Shown here: in pieces, positions 1 to 11,110 of the stretch | Layout of the letters: every line of letters starts with the position of its first letter | Numbering within the stretch: the stretch's first letter is position 1 | Assembly: GCA_907163345.1 (NCBI GenBank) | Contig: CAJQUN010000036.1 | Location: 868,001-932,000 of the forward strand | Origin: Haberlea rhodopensis | Taxonomy: Eukaryota > Streptophyta > Magnoliopsida > Lamiales > Gesneriaceae | Length of the DNA: 64,000 nt | Reading direction: 5' to 3' | Program-made: the position numbers and the translations under genes | The notes under the pieces: generated by a model | Databases searched by the model: none | Told to the model about the DNA's origin: nothing | Seen by the model: only the letters and a program-made list of their open reading frames with translations

Positions 1-1020
1 ATATGTGTTACCATGTTTTTTTGGTTCGTTTCGTAACAATAAATTTATATGCGGAAAGTGGCTGAGCTGTTATGCGAGACCAGATGTTAGATGGGAGCCG
101 GAGAAAAGTTCTCCGGCAAACACCCCTCGATAGCCGAGTCTGACTAGAAAGGCAGACAAAGCAAAAACGATGAGCTTGTCGGATAAGTTTTTCGGATCTC
201 TGTGCTAACTAACAATCCTGATATTTATAAGAAAAGAGTGAGCCAGTGGTCCTGGCTTAGCCGAGGCTTAGGGGACAATATCTGATGTCGGGGGCGAGAG
301 CCACAAACTTGGGGGACCGACGACAACTGTTGCCTACTTTGTACGGCTTTCCCAACTTTTACGATCCTGCATGCGCCCGGGGATATGATTTGTGTACTTG
401 GGTACTTGACCGCCTTCTGATTGGTTGATAGGCATAGCCTTTGCTTTAATAGTTGTCCGACTTCTGTAGCTTCAGGTACACCGGACCACCACAGGTGTGT
501 CAAGCGACCATAACCCGGTATTTTGGGTAGGTCTCAGCGATTACCTTGGCCTCGGCTCGGATAGCTCGGCCAAAAGAGCCCTGCCTCGGCCACATGAGTT
601 TTGCCTCGTGCTCAGCCCGTGGCCGTCCCGATGACTTATGGATTCTTCCGTGGAATGCGAGTGGTTGGGCTCTTGTTGGACAAGAGACGGTCCGAGATGC
701 GGTGACCTTCGGCCTCAGCTGCCGAGGTGATTAACGCACTAAGGACAACTCAGCTCGGTTGATGAAGATATAGCACTCAGCCCAGCTTCCGTCCCGACAA
801 CTACTTTCTATGTCCTCGGATTCCGTAACTGGGCCTCTCCCCAGCTGATTAGGCCCAAATAAAGTTTGGATCCAAAGGCGTACTGGGCCTCCAGTACCAG
901 GGGTATCAATATGTATCATGATCTTTAGATACACCCGTCCATATAATATTTTCTCATTCCTTCGTTGTAATTACATCGTCGCTTCGTTTACTTTCCCCAG
1001 ACATCAGGTAAGTTTTCAGC
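1..1020 (-). mobile_element. Probable Tat/Retand-type LTR remnant
   Basis: No protein is recognisable here. The composition is GC-richer than the surroundings, with many ctcgg/gccga words, like the LTR region at 58313-59340. A TATAAATA box reads on the minus strand at 222-229, in the same arrangement as in that element (TATA, then a cagg tetramer). The plus strand runs towards an ORF-like region after 1020, again as in the 58-kb element. I infer an LTR in minus orientation of an element with an antisense ORF. Neither end can be fixed because the window cuts it, and no partner LTR is visible. It could also be ordinary intergenic DNA. Confidence 0.4.
222..229 (-). promoter_or_regulatory. Minus-strand TATA box of the LTR-like remnant
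   Basis: TATAAATA read on the minus strand. Position and context parallel the minus-strand TATAAATA at 58585-58592. Function is inferred only. Confidence 0.3.
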
Positions 1021-1690
1021 ATATTAGGTTCTCCAAGCATCACCATTGCTTCTTTGAGGTTAGTGTATGCTTATATGTGTGAATCTCATGTAAAAATGTG
1101 CATGATGAATACATGCCAGCTAAATATGCTATTTCTTGATTTCATCTTGATTAGAATATGGTTCTCGGTTTATTCCCTACTTCCTTCGAATACTGATTTC
1201 ATATTTGAAACCCTTGTAGCGTTTGAGCTTTGCCACCGGTTTATCATTTGTCCCTGTTCAGTTACACCTGAGTGGTAACCACGATCACAAATCCTGTTAT
1301 GAGTTTCTCGTTGTTCGCCCTTCATTTTAATGGTTTTATGTTCCATTTTGTTCAGGGAATTAGCATACATGGCGGAAGTCTTCAAGTCTACAGACCACGA
1401 ATCCCGATCAATTGGGTCACCAGACGTGCCAAGTAAGCTCTTCTTCTGAATTATAGCCTTCAATTATTATTTCTTACACACATTGTCTTTTGCATGTCCC
1501 TTTCTTTAACTCCTGATCATGTGAGGCTGTGAGCTCTTACAACGTGTTTCAATTTCCTCATTCTTATATTCCCAGATTCATTTGGACCCTCCTGGAGAAA
1601 ACAAGGCCTATATTCATTTATCCTTCTGACGGTCTCAATGGTCCTTCAACCATATCTTCTTTAGACATCTCTAAGGTTCTGGACACCCTC
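1021..1690 (+). other. Degenerate exon-like segment between LTR remnant and 147-bp array
   Basis: A short ATG-initiated reading frame starts at 1370 (MAEVFKSTDH...), after an acceptor-like ttgttcag. It is followed by a donor-like gtaagc, and another acceptor-like tract ends just before the attcatttgg segment near 1577. The arrangement suggests spliced remnants of an antisense-type ORF. Frames break within a few tens of codons and I recognise no domain. Treat as non-functional. Confidence 0.25.
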
Positions 1691-2572
1691 CTACAATTCG
1701 TGCATTTTCCACAGTGGTCCCATGTCCATCACTTTATAACGACGTTCTCCGATTGACTGGACTGCCAGTACTTGGTTCAGATATGACTAGTTTGGTCGGT
1801 ACCTCTAAATCTCCTAAGATCCTGCCATTCCCCCATCCTACAATTCGTGCATTTTCCACAGTGGTCCCATGTCCATCACTTTATAACGACGTTCTCCAAT
1901 TGACTGGACTGCCAGTACTTGGTTCAGATATGACTAGTTTGGTCGGTACCTCTAAATCTCCTAAGATCCTGCCATTCCCCCATCCTACAATTCGTGCATT
2001 TTCCACAGTGGTCCCATGTCCATCACTTTATAACGACGTTCTCCGATTGACTGGACTGCCAGTACTTGGTTCAGATATGACTAGTTTGGTCGGTACCTCT
2101 AAATCTCCTAAGATCCTGCCATCCCCCCATCCTACAATTCGTGCATTTTCCACAGTGGTCCCATGTCCATCACTTTATAACGACGTTCTCCGATTGACTG
2201 GACTGCCAGTACTGGGTTCAGATATGACTAGTTTGGTCGGTACCTCTAAATCTCCTAAGATCCTGCCATTCCCCCATCCTACAATTCGTGCATTTTCCAC
2301 AGTGGTCCCATGTCCATCCCTTTATAATGACGTTCTCCGATTGACTGGACTGCCAGTACTTGGTTCAGATATGACTAGTTTGGTCGGTACCTCTAAATCT
2401 CCTAAGATCCTGCCATTTCCCCATCCTACAATTCGTGCATTTTCCACAGTGGTCCCATGTCCATCACTTTATAACGACGTTCTCCAATTGACTGGACTGC
2501 CAGTACTTGGTTCAGATATGACTAGTTTGGTCGGTACCTCTAAATCTCCTAAGATCCTGCCATTCCCCCATC
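1691..2572 (+). repeat. Tandem array, 6 x 147 bp, nearly identical units
   Basis: Units begin at 1691, 1838, 1985, 2132, 2279 and 2426, each opening with ctacaattcgtgcattttcc. The spacing is exactly 147 bp every time. Copies differ by only a few substitutions, such as ccgattg versus ccaattg, so the array expanded recently. The unit is 49 codons long and one frame stays open through all copies. The last unit leads into unrelated sequence at 2573. Confidence 0.97.
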
Positions 2573-2655
2573 CTATCACTCGGTCATCGCCCAAGGAAGC
2601 ATTAATTCCAAACCCCCTACTTCTGAGGAACACTTGTATTTCATGTGGACCTTGA
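1714..2655 (+). CDS. Hypothetical ORF made of 49-residue repeats
   Basis: A 313-codon open frame covers the 147-bp array. Each 49-residue unit contains SLYNDVL, TGLPVLGSDMTSL and SPKILPFPHP, with only R/Q, F/S and similar changes between units. After the sixth unit the frame continues for about 27 residues (ITRSSPKEAL...) to a stop. I recognise no domain. There is no signal peptide, and no convincing promoter or start context: the first ATG lies inside the first repeat unit. The open frame may simply follow from the unit length being a multiple of three. It may also be a fragment of the antisense ORF of a Tat-lineage element. Expression is unsupported. Confidence 0.25.
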   Translation: MVPCPSLYNDVLRLTGLPVLGSDMTSLVGTSKSPKILPFPHPTIRAFSTVVPCPSLYNDVLQLTGLPVLGSDMTSLVGTSKSPKILPFPHPTIRAFSTVVPCPSLYNDVLRLTGLPVLGSDMTSLVGTSKSPKILPSPHPTIRAFSTVVPCPSLYNDVLRLTGLPVLGSDMTSLVGTSKSPKILPFPHPTIRAFSTVVPCPSLYNDVLRLTGLPVLGSDMTSLVGTSKSPKILPFPHPTIRAFSTVVPCPSLYNDVLQLTGLPVLGSDMTSLVGTSKSPKILPFPHPITRSSPKEALIPNPLLLRNTCISCGP

Positions 2656-2930
2656 TCTGCAATTCATCTTTTGCGCTGCCTCCGCCATCCTACTCAAGAA
2701 TATTTTCCATTGGCTCAATCACCGTGTAACGGTAAAATACATGACATGGGTATCATGTTTTTGGACTCCCTTTATAAATGGAAAAACAAAAGTGTTAGTG
2801 AGTCACCTTTTCCGAACTCAACGGTGTTTGTGGATTCGTCCAATTGTGGTTGTTTTCTTATTTCCCTGAACTTCGAGACTACGAGGGGCCAATCATAATA
2901 ATGTGATTAATGATCAAACAATGATTATTT
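2573..2930. other. Unassigned sequence after the 147-bp array
   Basis: It holds the tail of the repeat ORF and short overlapping frames without recognisable domains. Nothing further is seen. Confidence 0.3.
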
Positions 2931-4634
2931 AAATGTTAACAGATGAAGATTTTGTTAAAATTTATCAATATGTGGCCCTAAAAATTTCGGCATGACATCA
3001 TCGTACGAGGAATATACCACATGTTATACATATACCAATATATTCATCATGAAAATATATGCCATCAGTTCATATCCAACAACATAAACCAGCACATACA
3101 AATTAAACTATCAAACAAATAGCTATGAACTGAAATAAGTAAATATACATAAACTCGTCACAACACAAGGACACCCCCTGGTATACATATATGGTATACA
3201 TATACATATAATACTGGGATAACGATAAATGACCTCTCAAGAGTGGCTCTCACCAGATGTGCCCTCTCTGGGGTCTTGGCCACCTGTGCCACCCATCATT
3301 GTCCACACACAAAGACAACAGCCCTCCTTTTGGGTGAGCAAAAGTCCAGTATGGAACGATCATAAAATATACAACATATATCTATAAAATGTGATATATG
3401 ATGTAATAGCAATGCAATACATAACGTGTCGGTATCAGGTCAATCACCCATCCACTGAGTATTATCAGAATCTATCAAATCACAGTAGCTCGAGCCTGCC
3501 AAGCATAGAGGATAATCAGTGATGCATCGTCAAAGCGTCATCACATTCCAAGTCTTGACATCACAGTCAGGGATACACAAGGGATGCCATCAGCAAGGTG
3601 CGACAAATCTCTCGTCTCAACAAATCATGGTAATCATAATAGATCACGATTCCCTATATCGTTCAGGCTATTTAATGATGGTCATAGTATCGCGGTACCA
3701 ATCTTTAATGATTATCTCAGAGTCCAAAAAAAAACAAGTTATTTAAGGATCATAGCTCAACGTGCATGTCATGCAACGATATATGTATAAAAATGATGAG
3801 TGTTAACAAAATATTTATTTTCACACACAGATTCACCAATCTGAATTTCGTGAATGCCACATAATTTAAATAAAATCACGTAGCCACATAATCTCACGTA
3901 ATCAACATATTTCATCAAATAATACAGATACATGTCATATGTCACTCGATCTAAACATACCTTGTTATTTTTATTTTGATCAACGAGGGAACCGATCTCT
4001 TTCCAAGTGCTAACTACAGATAATCAAACAACACATATTGTCATTAATCATTTAATAATAAATTTAATTCATCTTTCTACTATGAATTTCATAATTTAGT
4101 CATCAAATTACAACTCACACCAATACAAAAAAATATTTTATCCAATTCTTCGATGTTATTTAACTATGCAATTTACTTTTTTTTTTTCCTAATTCATTTG
4201 CATCTTAAAAATCTAAAGCACATAGAAAAGAATGATTTTCTTTACCCTGAAAGAAACAAAATCAGCTCACAAATCAGTACAAGAGCTGAAAATCAGAAGC
4301 AAAGTCGGAATTCCCATTAACCTTTTAACTGTTATATAATTCAATAATTAGGCTATATTGGAGAATAATAATACTGTACTTCATCAAGCAAATTAAAGAC
4401 ATGGGGTGTTTTCATAATTCAAATCACAGTGCACCATTCAATACTCAATGATAAATATGCAAGTACATGTATAACCATAGTTTATTAAATTTCAAGAACA
4501 ATTCTAAATTATATTCTACAATAATGGTAATTATCAGTTCAATTCCTCAAACGAATTACGCATGAATTTGTTGAAGAATTACCTCAAGCCTTCATTTCCT
4601 TTTCACTCGGTTTCTGTTGCTGATTTTCGATGCA

Positions 4635-4764
4635 AGATTTGAAATGAAATTGTGTTTTTCAAGCATAGATCAGTTTTACAGTAGGGAAAAGAAAAACAAA
4701 AGAGAAAAAAAAATTAGATTTGAAATGAAATTGTGTTTTTCAAGCATAGATCAGTTTTACAGTA
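4635..4764 (+). repeat. 49-bp direct duplication (4635-4683 and 4716-4764)
   Basis: An identical 49-bp segment starting agatttgaaatgaaattgtg occurs twice with an 81-bp offset. A third partial copy (about 18 bp) follows at 4764-4781. A purine-rich spacer lies between the full copies. Confidence 0.9.
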
Positions 4765-5039
4765 TGAAATTGTGTTTTTCATATTACTTCACTTTAGATG
4801 TTTATAGACTTTTATAGACAGAAATTAGAGAGAGCAGACTCGCAGACCCGATAACCAAAATCACAATTATAATGAAACAATAAAAACCTAAACATTCATC
4901 TAAACACGTTGGTCAAGGCCCGTAATCATCCATCATGCAATCACATCATATGTAATTAAACATTAAACTAAACAATTACATCATATGTAATTGTATTAAT
5001 CACATCACATGTAATTAGATCACAATAATTAATTTATCG

Positions 5040-5480
5040 TTTCCCACTAATCGCATTATTAATTGAAAATAAAATTAACAAATTAAATAAAATCATTTTA
5101 TTTAATTTCTAATTAATTAAATTTTTCAATAAATAGGTAAAATCTCTATATTACCTTTTAATCATCATATTAATCGAAAATGAAATTAACAAATTAAATG
5201 AAACAATTTCATTTAATTTCTAATTAATTAAATTTTTATTTACTTGATAAAATCATTATCTTAACTTTTAATCATAATGATAATCGAAAATAAAATTAAC
5301 AAATTAAATGAAACATTTTCATTTAATTGTCAGTTAATTAAATTTTCAGTTATTTGGTAAAATTAATATTTTACCTACAAATCATAATATTAGTCAAAAA
5401 TAAAATTAACAAATTAAATGAAACATTTTCATTCAATTTTCAATTAATTACATTTTCAACTAATTGTAAAATCTTCATTT
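5040..5480. repeat. AT-rich tandem repeat, about 4 x 110 bp
   Basis: The word aaattaacaaattaaat recurs at about 5073, 5183, 5293 and 5403, giving a regular 110-bp period. Units are diverged. A related single unit, reverse-complemented, lies inside the hAT element at about 7590-7700. Confidence 0.85.
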
Positions 5481-6361
5481 TACACTTAATAAATTAAAAA
5501 TCATATTTTTAATAAATTAAGTATTATTATTTATTATTTCAAAAATAATATCCGGATAAAACATCTAAAATGACCCAAAATAATTTATGGACTCCAAACC
5601 AATTTGGATCCAAAATTAAAAATGCAATTTCAACCCCAAAAATATCTTTATTTTTCGGATTTAACAAAAAAAAATAATTTGTTTTTTAAAATTAAAATTT
5701 AGGGCTACTATTCATCATCTTCCCAAGCAATGAAACCCTAGCTACACAAAACTTGCGCCGTCGCCGCCTCCCTTTCTACGCCAGCCTTCGCGCCGCCAGC
5801 TTCAACAGTGCCGCCGCACTCCTCGCCTCCTTCGCAGCGGCAACATTTACCGTTTAGTCGGAGTCGCGCGCCCTAGAGAAATCGTCTTCTCCTCGCGCAG
5901 AAAACATGGTGGTCGCACCTTGCTTCATCCACGATGGTGAATCCGGAACCTCGGTCGTGCAATACGTGCGCATGACGGAGAAGAACATTTTTCCCCCGCT
6001 CGTGCCGCTGTATGCACTAGTGACCGTCGGATTCGCAAGGTCCTCCATCCATGTCGCGATTCTCCAGCAGCCTTGCTCAGATTTGTGCGACTGCGCACAG
6101 TGGCGGAGAACACTTTCTCTGCCCCGCGCCTTGCCGCCGCCTCCAAGCCTTGTTGCCTCAACGAGCAGCGATGGTTTCTAGTTTTCCGGCGATGATTTCT
6201 GGTTTTCCGGCGACAGGTTTTGGGTCTCGATTAAGACATCATTTAATTTATTTTCTATATTTTTTCGGACTCCGTAATTTTTGAAAATTCAAATACGATC
6301 ATTATTATGTAAAACGATCCAATAAAATTAATTATCAATACATGAATAAAAGCGCAATCTG

Positions 6362-6373
6362 GCTCTGATACCA
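6362..6373 (-). other. Primer-binding site (tRNA-iMet type)
   Basis: On the minus strand this reads TGGTATCAGAGC, the standard complement of the 3' end of plant initiator tRNA-Met. It lies one base from the LTR edge at 6375, which orients the element on the minus strand. Confidence 0.85.
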
Positions 6374-6374
6374 C

Positions 6375-6933
6375 TGTTGGGTTTTCGAACCCCTGCGTCA
6401 GATCCAAACGCAGCGGAAATAATACAATAAACATATCTAACCCGGAGACGGACGATCGCGCCTGATTCATGTATTAGCATGCAAATATCAAAATAAATGC
6501 ACGAAAAGAGATTACCGATAACAGCGAAATCAATCTGATGTCGGTGACCCTCGAGTCCAATCAACCTGACCAGATCTACAAGCCCGACACCAGTGCTAAT
6601 GTGATGACGGCTATTCTCAGAGAGTGAGTGTAATTGTGTTGAATGGAGTCTCTTTTTTTCTCAAAAACTATAATGACTTATTTATAGGGTCATTGAGTAA
6701 CTAATGGGCTTTGGGTGCATAAAGCTCAATAGATCAACATTTGGCTTACAGGACACATATGCTAACAGCTATATCATTGCTTAATCCACTGTTAAATGGT
6801 GAAGCCACCACTCTAGAAATATATGATATTTGACGCGTTCTCTTGAACCGTTTCCATTGGAGATAAGCCAGTCAGAGTCTCAACTGGTATATTACCATGA
6901 CAGTGCAATTAAGCAATGATATAGCTGTTAGCA
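6375..6933 (-). repeat. LTR of a Copia-like element (5' LTR, minus orientation)
   Basis: The segment begins tgttggg next to the primer-binding site and ends gttagca, giving the expected TG...CA. Its length is about 559 bp. The far boundary is inferred from the CA terminus and from OST1 coding similarity resuming immediately after it; no second LTR is available to confirm it. Superfamily assignment rests on LTR size and general look, without pol, so it is tentative. Confidence 0.6.
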
Positions 6934-6936
6934 TAT
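6757..6936. repeat. Perfect 29-nt inverted repeat at the LTR end
   Basis: Arms at 6757-6785 and 6908-6936 are exact reverse complements, separated by 122 nt. Complementarity continues imperfectly inward (cactgt / acagtg). One arm coincides with the outer terminus of the LTR, so transcripts from the start of U3 could fold into a long hairpin. Confidence 0.9.
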
Positions 6937-6937
6937 A

Positions 6938-9900
6938 CCATCGCCATATCATGTCAAACAGCAGGCAACCTTGGTTAAAACACCAAGTAACAAGATCGAA
7001 TCATTCACTTGAACCCACTAACCGAGCTGGTACCATGGTTCGCAGAAACGGGAACGGAACGGCCGTTCCGGAACTGGAACGGAGGTGAGCGTGCCAAAGT
7101 TCCAGCTTGTAACGTAGGTTGCTCTGGAAATGCGTTATGTAATCGTATATCGGCAATATATCGATGGCGCGGAAGTGGAACGGCGGAACGGTGCGGAGCG
7201 GAACGGATATGAGTTAAAAATAATTGAATTTTTGATTTTTTTTTCAATGGAACGAAAGAGAGATTGATGATGAACGAAACGAAGGAGAGAGTGAGATGAA
7301 GTAATTATATGTGGGATCTAAAGTTGTAGTTTTCTTGTTTGTGTTTTATTTAAAAGTAGTTTATTTGATTTAAAAATTTAAAAAAGAACGTTTATTAATC
7401 TGAAATGATATTAATAATTCTGAAATATAAAAGTTGTTAGGAATTATTTAAATAAATTGTCATGTGTATTTTAATAATTTTATAATTAAATAATTTTTGA
7501 AATAATTTAATTTTTTAAACAAAATGATAAAATAATATAATGAGATATTAAGGATAAATTTATATTTTACGTAAGATTTAATGATTTTACAATTTACTTG
7601 AAAATTTAGCTAATTAGAAATTAAATGAAAAATATTTCATTTAGTTTGTTAATTTTATTTTTTTATTAATATTATGATTTGAAGGTAAAATAGTTTTGAT
7701 ATGGTTGTGAAAATTTTAGTATATATTTATGATAAATTTATGTTTTAATAAAGTGTACAAAAGATCTAGAAAAACATTTAATCTGTTATTTTTTTAAAAA
7801 TAATTTTTAAACTTTTATTTATGAATTAAAGAAGATGAAAATAGCATACCTCAATTTATTGGGAATAAATACTTAGTTATTGTTGTTTACAATTAAAGAA
7901 GTTTAAAAATACTTTTTTTCAAACTTTTCAAACTTTTGAATTTTTTTAATATTATTTTAAAAAAATCCGCGCCGTGAACGTTCCGTGAAATGTCATTTGA
8001 ATTGGACCGTTCCAGGCACCGTTCCCGCGACTGCGAACCATGGCTGGTACTGAACTGAAATATGGGCCATATGAGGACCGTATTCCTTATTCGTACTCCC
8101 CTATTATAATTCATTTTGAAAATAATCATCCATTCGCTGTTGTGGAGAAGCTTGAGCGTGAGATTGAAATTTCTCATTGGGGGAGCATTCAGGTAACCGA
8201 GCATTACAGTTTAGCTCATGCTGGTGCTAGGCACAAAGGTGTTTCTCCAGGTTAGGCCGCTAGTACATCAAAATTTCCGTTATTTTATGTAGTTATGTCT
8301 TATGTGCACTTGTCACTGCAGCTAGTTTCCTATGTTAAATATGGTAGTCCACTACTATTGTCCATACACTTTCTATCATTTGCACATCAAGCTTTGCAAT
8401 CTGGATTATCACAAAGCATGTAAAAAAATATTGGGATACTTGCTGAGAATACAAAAATCTAACTTGTCCCTGCGAGTAATCATTTTTTACCCTTGTATAA
8501 TTGATATTTAGACAGTTTATGCTATATAGTTTTCTGTACAAACTGAAATGGTTTGGTTTCTTCTATCTAACCAGACTTCTTATGATAGGGTTGAGTATCA
8601 ATCTAGACTCACTGCCAGTGGCGTCTCTTCATTCAAGCACCTTGTGGCACAGCTACCTCCGCGAGTTCATTCTGTCTACTACAGAGATGAAATAGGGAAC
8701 ATATCTTCATCCAGATTACGCACAAGTTCCAAAAAGGTAACCTCTATCCTCCCCTTGGTAAACATGTGCACCAATGAAGACTGGAAAGGAGGATCTTGTT
8801 TTGGCTGCTGCTGAGGATATAACTTCTAGTTCACTATTCTCTTTTTCCTTTTAAATTGTGATGTTTTACAATTTGTATTGTTGGGTTCAAAGTATTTCAA
8901 CGTCTTTCATGCCATGCCATTGATTTAATGATTGAGCATATAAGATCTGTATCATATCCCAAGACTGTTTGAATATTGCACCTTAGTTATCAAACTGCAG
9001 GGAGGAAAATAATGATATTATTCATCTCTACAAACTTCTACTAGCCTTTTGGTATGTGTAGTCACTGGTACAAACAGAAATATAGAAAATAAAAACCTTG
9101 AAATTCTGTACTATTTTCTTTTTTCGTTGCAGTCGGAGCTGTTAATCGAGCCACAGTATCCTTTTTGGGGGCTGGAAGACAACTTTCATCATCGGCTATG
9201 GCGTGCCACCGCAAGACTTTCTTCTCGAGTCCGTTGCTGGTGCACGTTACATAAACTTCAGTTTCAGCTGTTCTCTTGCTAATACTGTAGTTGACAAGTT
9301 GACAATCAAAGTGAGAACTAATAATCATTCAACTGTGGCAATATGGGATACATACCACTGTTTTTTCAGAATCATAATTGAATAATTCTGCTATATTGGA
9401 ATTTGGGACATCTAGTGGAGAGAAGCTCTGTTTCATTATAAGTGCATCTTTCTTAATAAGAACTGTTTCACATCTCCAGTTTTCACATTAAATCTGCCAA
9501 TGGTACAGAAGTTTAATGCATGTTATTTGCCAAAGAATTGAGAGTGCTACACTATCTCTGGTGAAACTCCATTTATGAAAGCCTGCTACCGTATTATTCT
9601 TTCATTAAGAAAACAAAAAGTATGTGTCTTATTTGTGAAAAATGATATCAGGTTGAGTGTCTCTCCAATTATACAGCCTACATAATCCAAATTCTGGGAT
9701 TACACTTCAACTGCCACCTCTATTTAGTTTGGGATTTTTGCCGCGCGGGTGTTGTTGATGTTTTACATTTGTATCCCTGTGGACTAAGTATTCGTACATT
9801 TAGGCACCACTTGGTACATTTGTAACAATGGGATGAGCGATGTTTTTTAACTGTTCATCACTCACTTATCACATCACATCCATTGTATCAAATGGCGCCT

Positions 9901-9968
9901 TATGTGATTGGCCAGTAGTGATCCTGGAGAAGAAGAATCTGGTTCCTGAGCATAATATTCCTTTCCAG
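6938..9968 (+). pseudogene. OST1: Ribophorin I (OST1) pseudogene fragment, oligosaccharyltransferase subunit 1
   Basis: Established family: OST1/ribophorin I is an ER-membrane subunit of the oligosaccharyltransferase that N-glycosylates nascent proteins. Seen here: exon pieces at 6938-7033 continuing at 8051-8250 (motifs GTELKYGPYED, HFENNHPFAV, EIEISHWGS, HAGARHKG), 8589-8736 (QLPPRVHSVYYRDEIGNISS), 9133-9310 (frames containing GWKTTFIIGYG and TVVDKLTIK) and about 9895-9968 (VVILEKKNLVPEHNIPFQ). Most have good GT/AG borders. Breaks: about 4 nt missing near 7013, one base short at the end of the 8051-8250 exon, a frameshift near 9160 (PQYPF to GGWKTTF), and a 1-kb hAT insertion after 7033. 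The N-terminal part and the C-terminal membrane region are absent. It is a dead segmental copy, not a processed one, since introns remain. The functional gene must lie elsewhere. Confidence 0.88.
7034..8042. mobile_element. Non-autonomous hAT element (1009 bp)
   Basis: Terminal inverted repeats begin CATGGTTCGCAG at both ends and continue with a shared CGGGAACGG word. They are flanked by a perfect 8-bp target duplication GCTGGTAC (7026-7033 and 8043-8050), diagnostic of hAT. Subterminal regions are rich in ggaacgg/ccgttcc words, plausible transposase-binding repeats. There is no transposase. The insertion splits an OST1 exon. Internal DNA at about 7590-7700 resembles, in reverse complement, the 110-bp repeat at 5040-5480. 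Confidence 0.92.
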
Positions 9969-10165
9969 GTAACCTGTCAATGTGTGAAACTTGATTTTCT
10001 GAAATTATTGATTTTTTGCCTAAATGACTATCCCTACTCGTGATGGAATTATAAAACATTTATCATACTCACTCATCCTCATTAAGAAGAAAGGTGTTTA
10101 CATTAGAAATGCATGGATAAACCTTTTCCACTACCTATTTGCGTGCCTGATTGATAAGATTGGTA
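9969..10165. other. Intron-like residue after the last OST1 exon
   Basis: Starts with a donor-like gtaacc. No further OST1 exon is found downstream. Confidence 0.4.
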
Positions 10166-10537
10166 TAGGTGTCAGATGGCATGGCCCATTTATCCGTGTC
10201 GGTAAGGTTGGGTAACGGTGCCCGGCACGGCCCAAATCCTTTTTTTTTATTAATTTTTTTGTAAGTTTTTTTGTTTTTTTTAAATAAATATTTTATATTT
10301 ATTTATTATTTAAAGATAAGAATAGTAGAATAAGAAATATCTTGTAAGCTTCACATAAAGGACTTGAAAAATTCAAATTTATTGGCTATGAATTGAATAA
10401 TTAAGTCTATAAATTACAATATTACATTCATTGATTCGCAATTTCTCAATCATCATCATAAATATGAAATTGTTCAGACATTCTTTCATTAAAAAACAAA
10501 GTAATGACATATTTATAAGGTAAACATGCTTGCAACA

Positions 10538-11110
10538 TTAAATCCAATGTTTTGTAACATATATATATGATGCATTGCCAATATAAGTTGTCAAAATATC
10601 ATTGATTAGTGCTACTTTTGAAGAAAGAGTCACTAAATACGAAATTAAATTTACTTTATATTCATTAAAAATTGTAAATGCATCCGATTTAATATTATTT
10701 CTTGAAAATCTTTTATATTGAGGTTGCAAACCTAAATTAATATAATTAGTGAATTTCGCATCAACCGCCATTGAAAAAAGTTTTTCCGCTGATACTATGT
10801 ATTTAACTAATTCTTTCATATCTCTTTCAACCGAATAAGTGAAAAATCCTAAATTCGAACTACTACCACCACAACTATGAAATTGTGAAAGAGTAGTTTG
10901 ACTACCATCATCAGGTTCTCTATCATGCTTAGATATATGCCTAAGTAAATGACCCGTCACACCCGAAAAAGCATATGCATAATCTTTTTCACATTTTTTA
11001 CAAACTGCTCTTGTGCCCTTTCTCTCGACATCTTCAACATCAAATAATTGCCAAACATTACTAGTTCTTTTGTATGTTTTCTTGTTCATTTTGATATTGA
11101 TCAATTTCAT
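10538..11110 (-). pseudogene. hAT transposase N-terminal fragment with BED zinc finger
   Basis: A 190-codon frame. Residues of about 15-60 form a BED-type DNA-binding finger: an aromatic VWQLF, the pair CKKC, then TGHLLRHISKH supplying the two histidines. In hAT transposases this finger binds subterminal repeats. The following KYIVSAEKLFSMAV segment resembles the region just after the finger in Ac/RICESLEEPER-type proteins. The catalytic RNase-H-like core and the C-terminal dimerisation domain are missing, and the last residues run into unrelated sequence. A second ATG (MNKKTYK) at codon 8 is an equally likely start. Inactive, though a finger-only protein could in principle compete for binding sites. 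Confidence 0.8.

Larger units (their letters stand above)
2931..6374 (-). mobile_element. Non-coding leader/body of a minus-strand LTR retroelement (no gag-pol)
   Basis: Read on the minus strand, this follows an LTR (6375-6933) and a tRNA-iMet primer-binding site (6362-6373). It therefore occupies the position of a 5' untranslated leader. It contains a GC-rich pocket at 5740-6180 (repeated cgccg/gccgcc words), four 110-bp AT-rich tandem units at about 5040-5480, and a 49-bp direct duplication near 4.7 kb. No gag, protease, RT or integrase is found in any frame. The lower boundary is not defined, and more than one decayed element may be present, because 2980-3480 carries gggtgagc-type words seen in minus-oriented Tekay-like LTRs elsewhere in the window. 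Confidence 0.45.

Noticed and set aside
4617..4817. 66-codon open frame with an internal repeat
   Set aside because: Produced by the 49-bp direct duplication in AT-rich DNA; no domain or start context.
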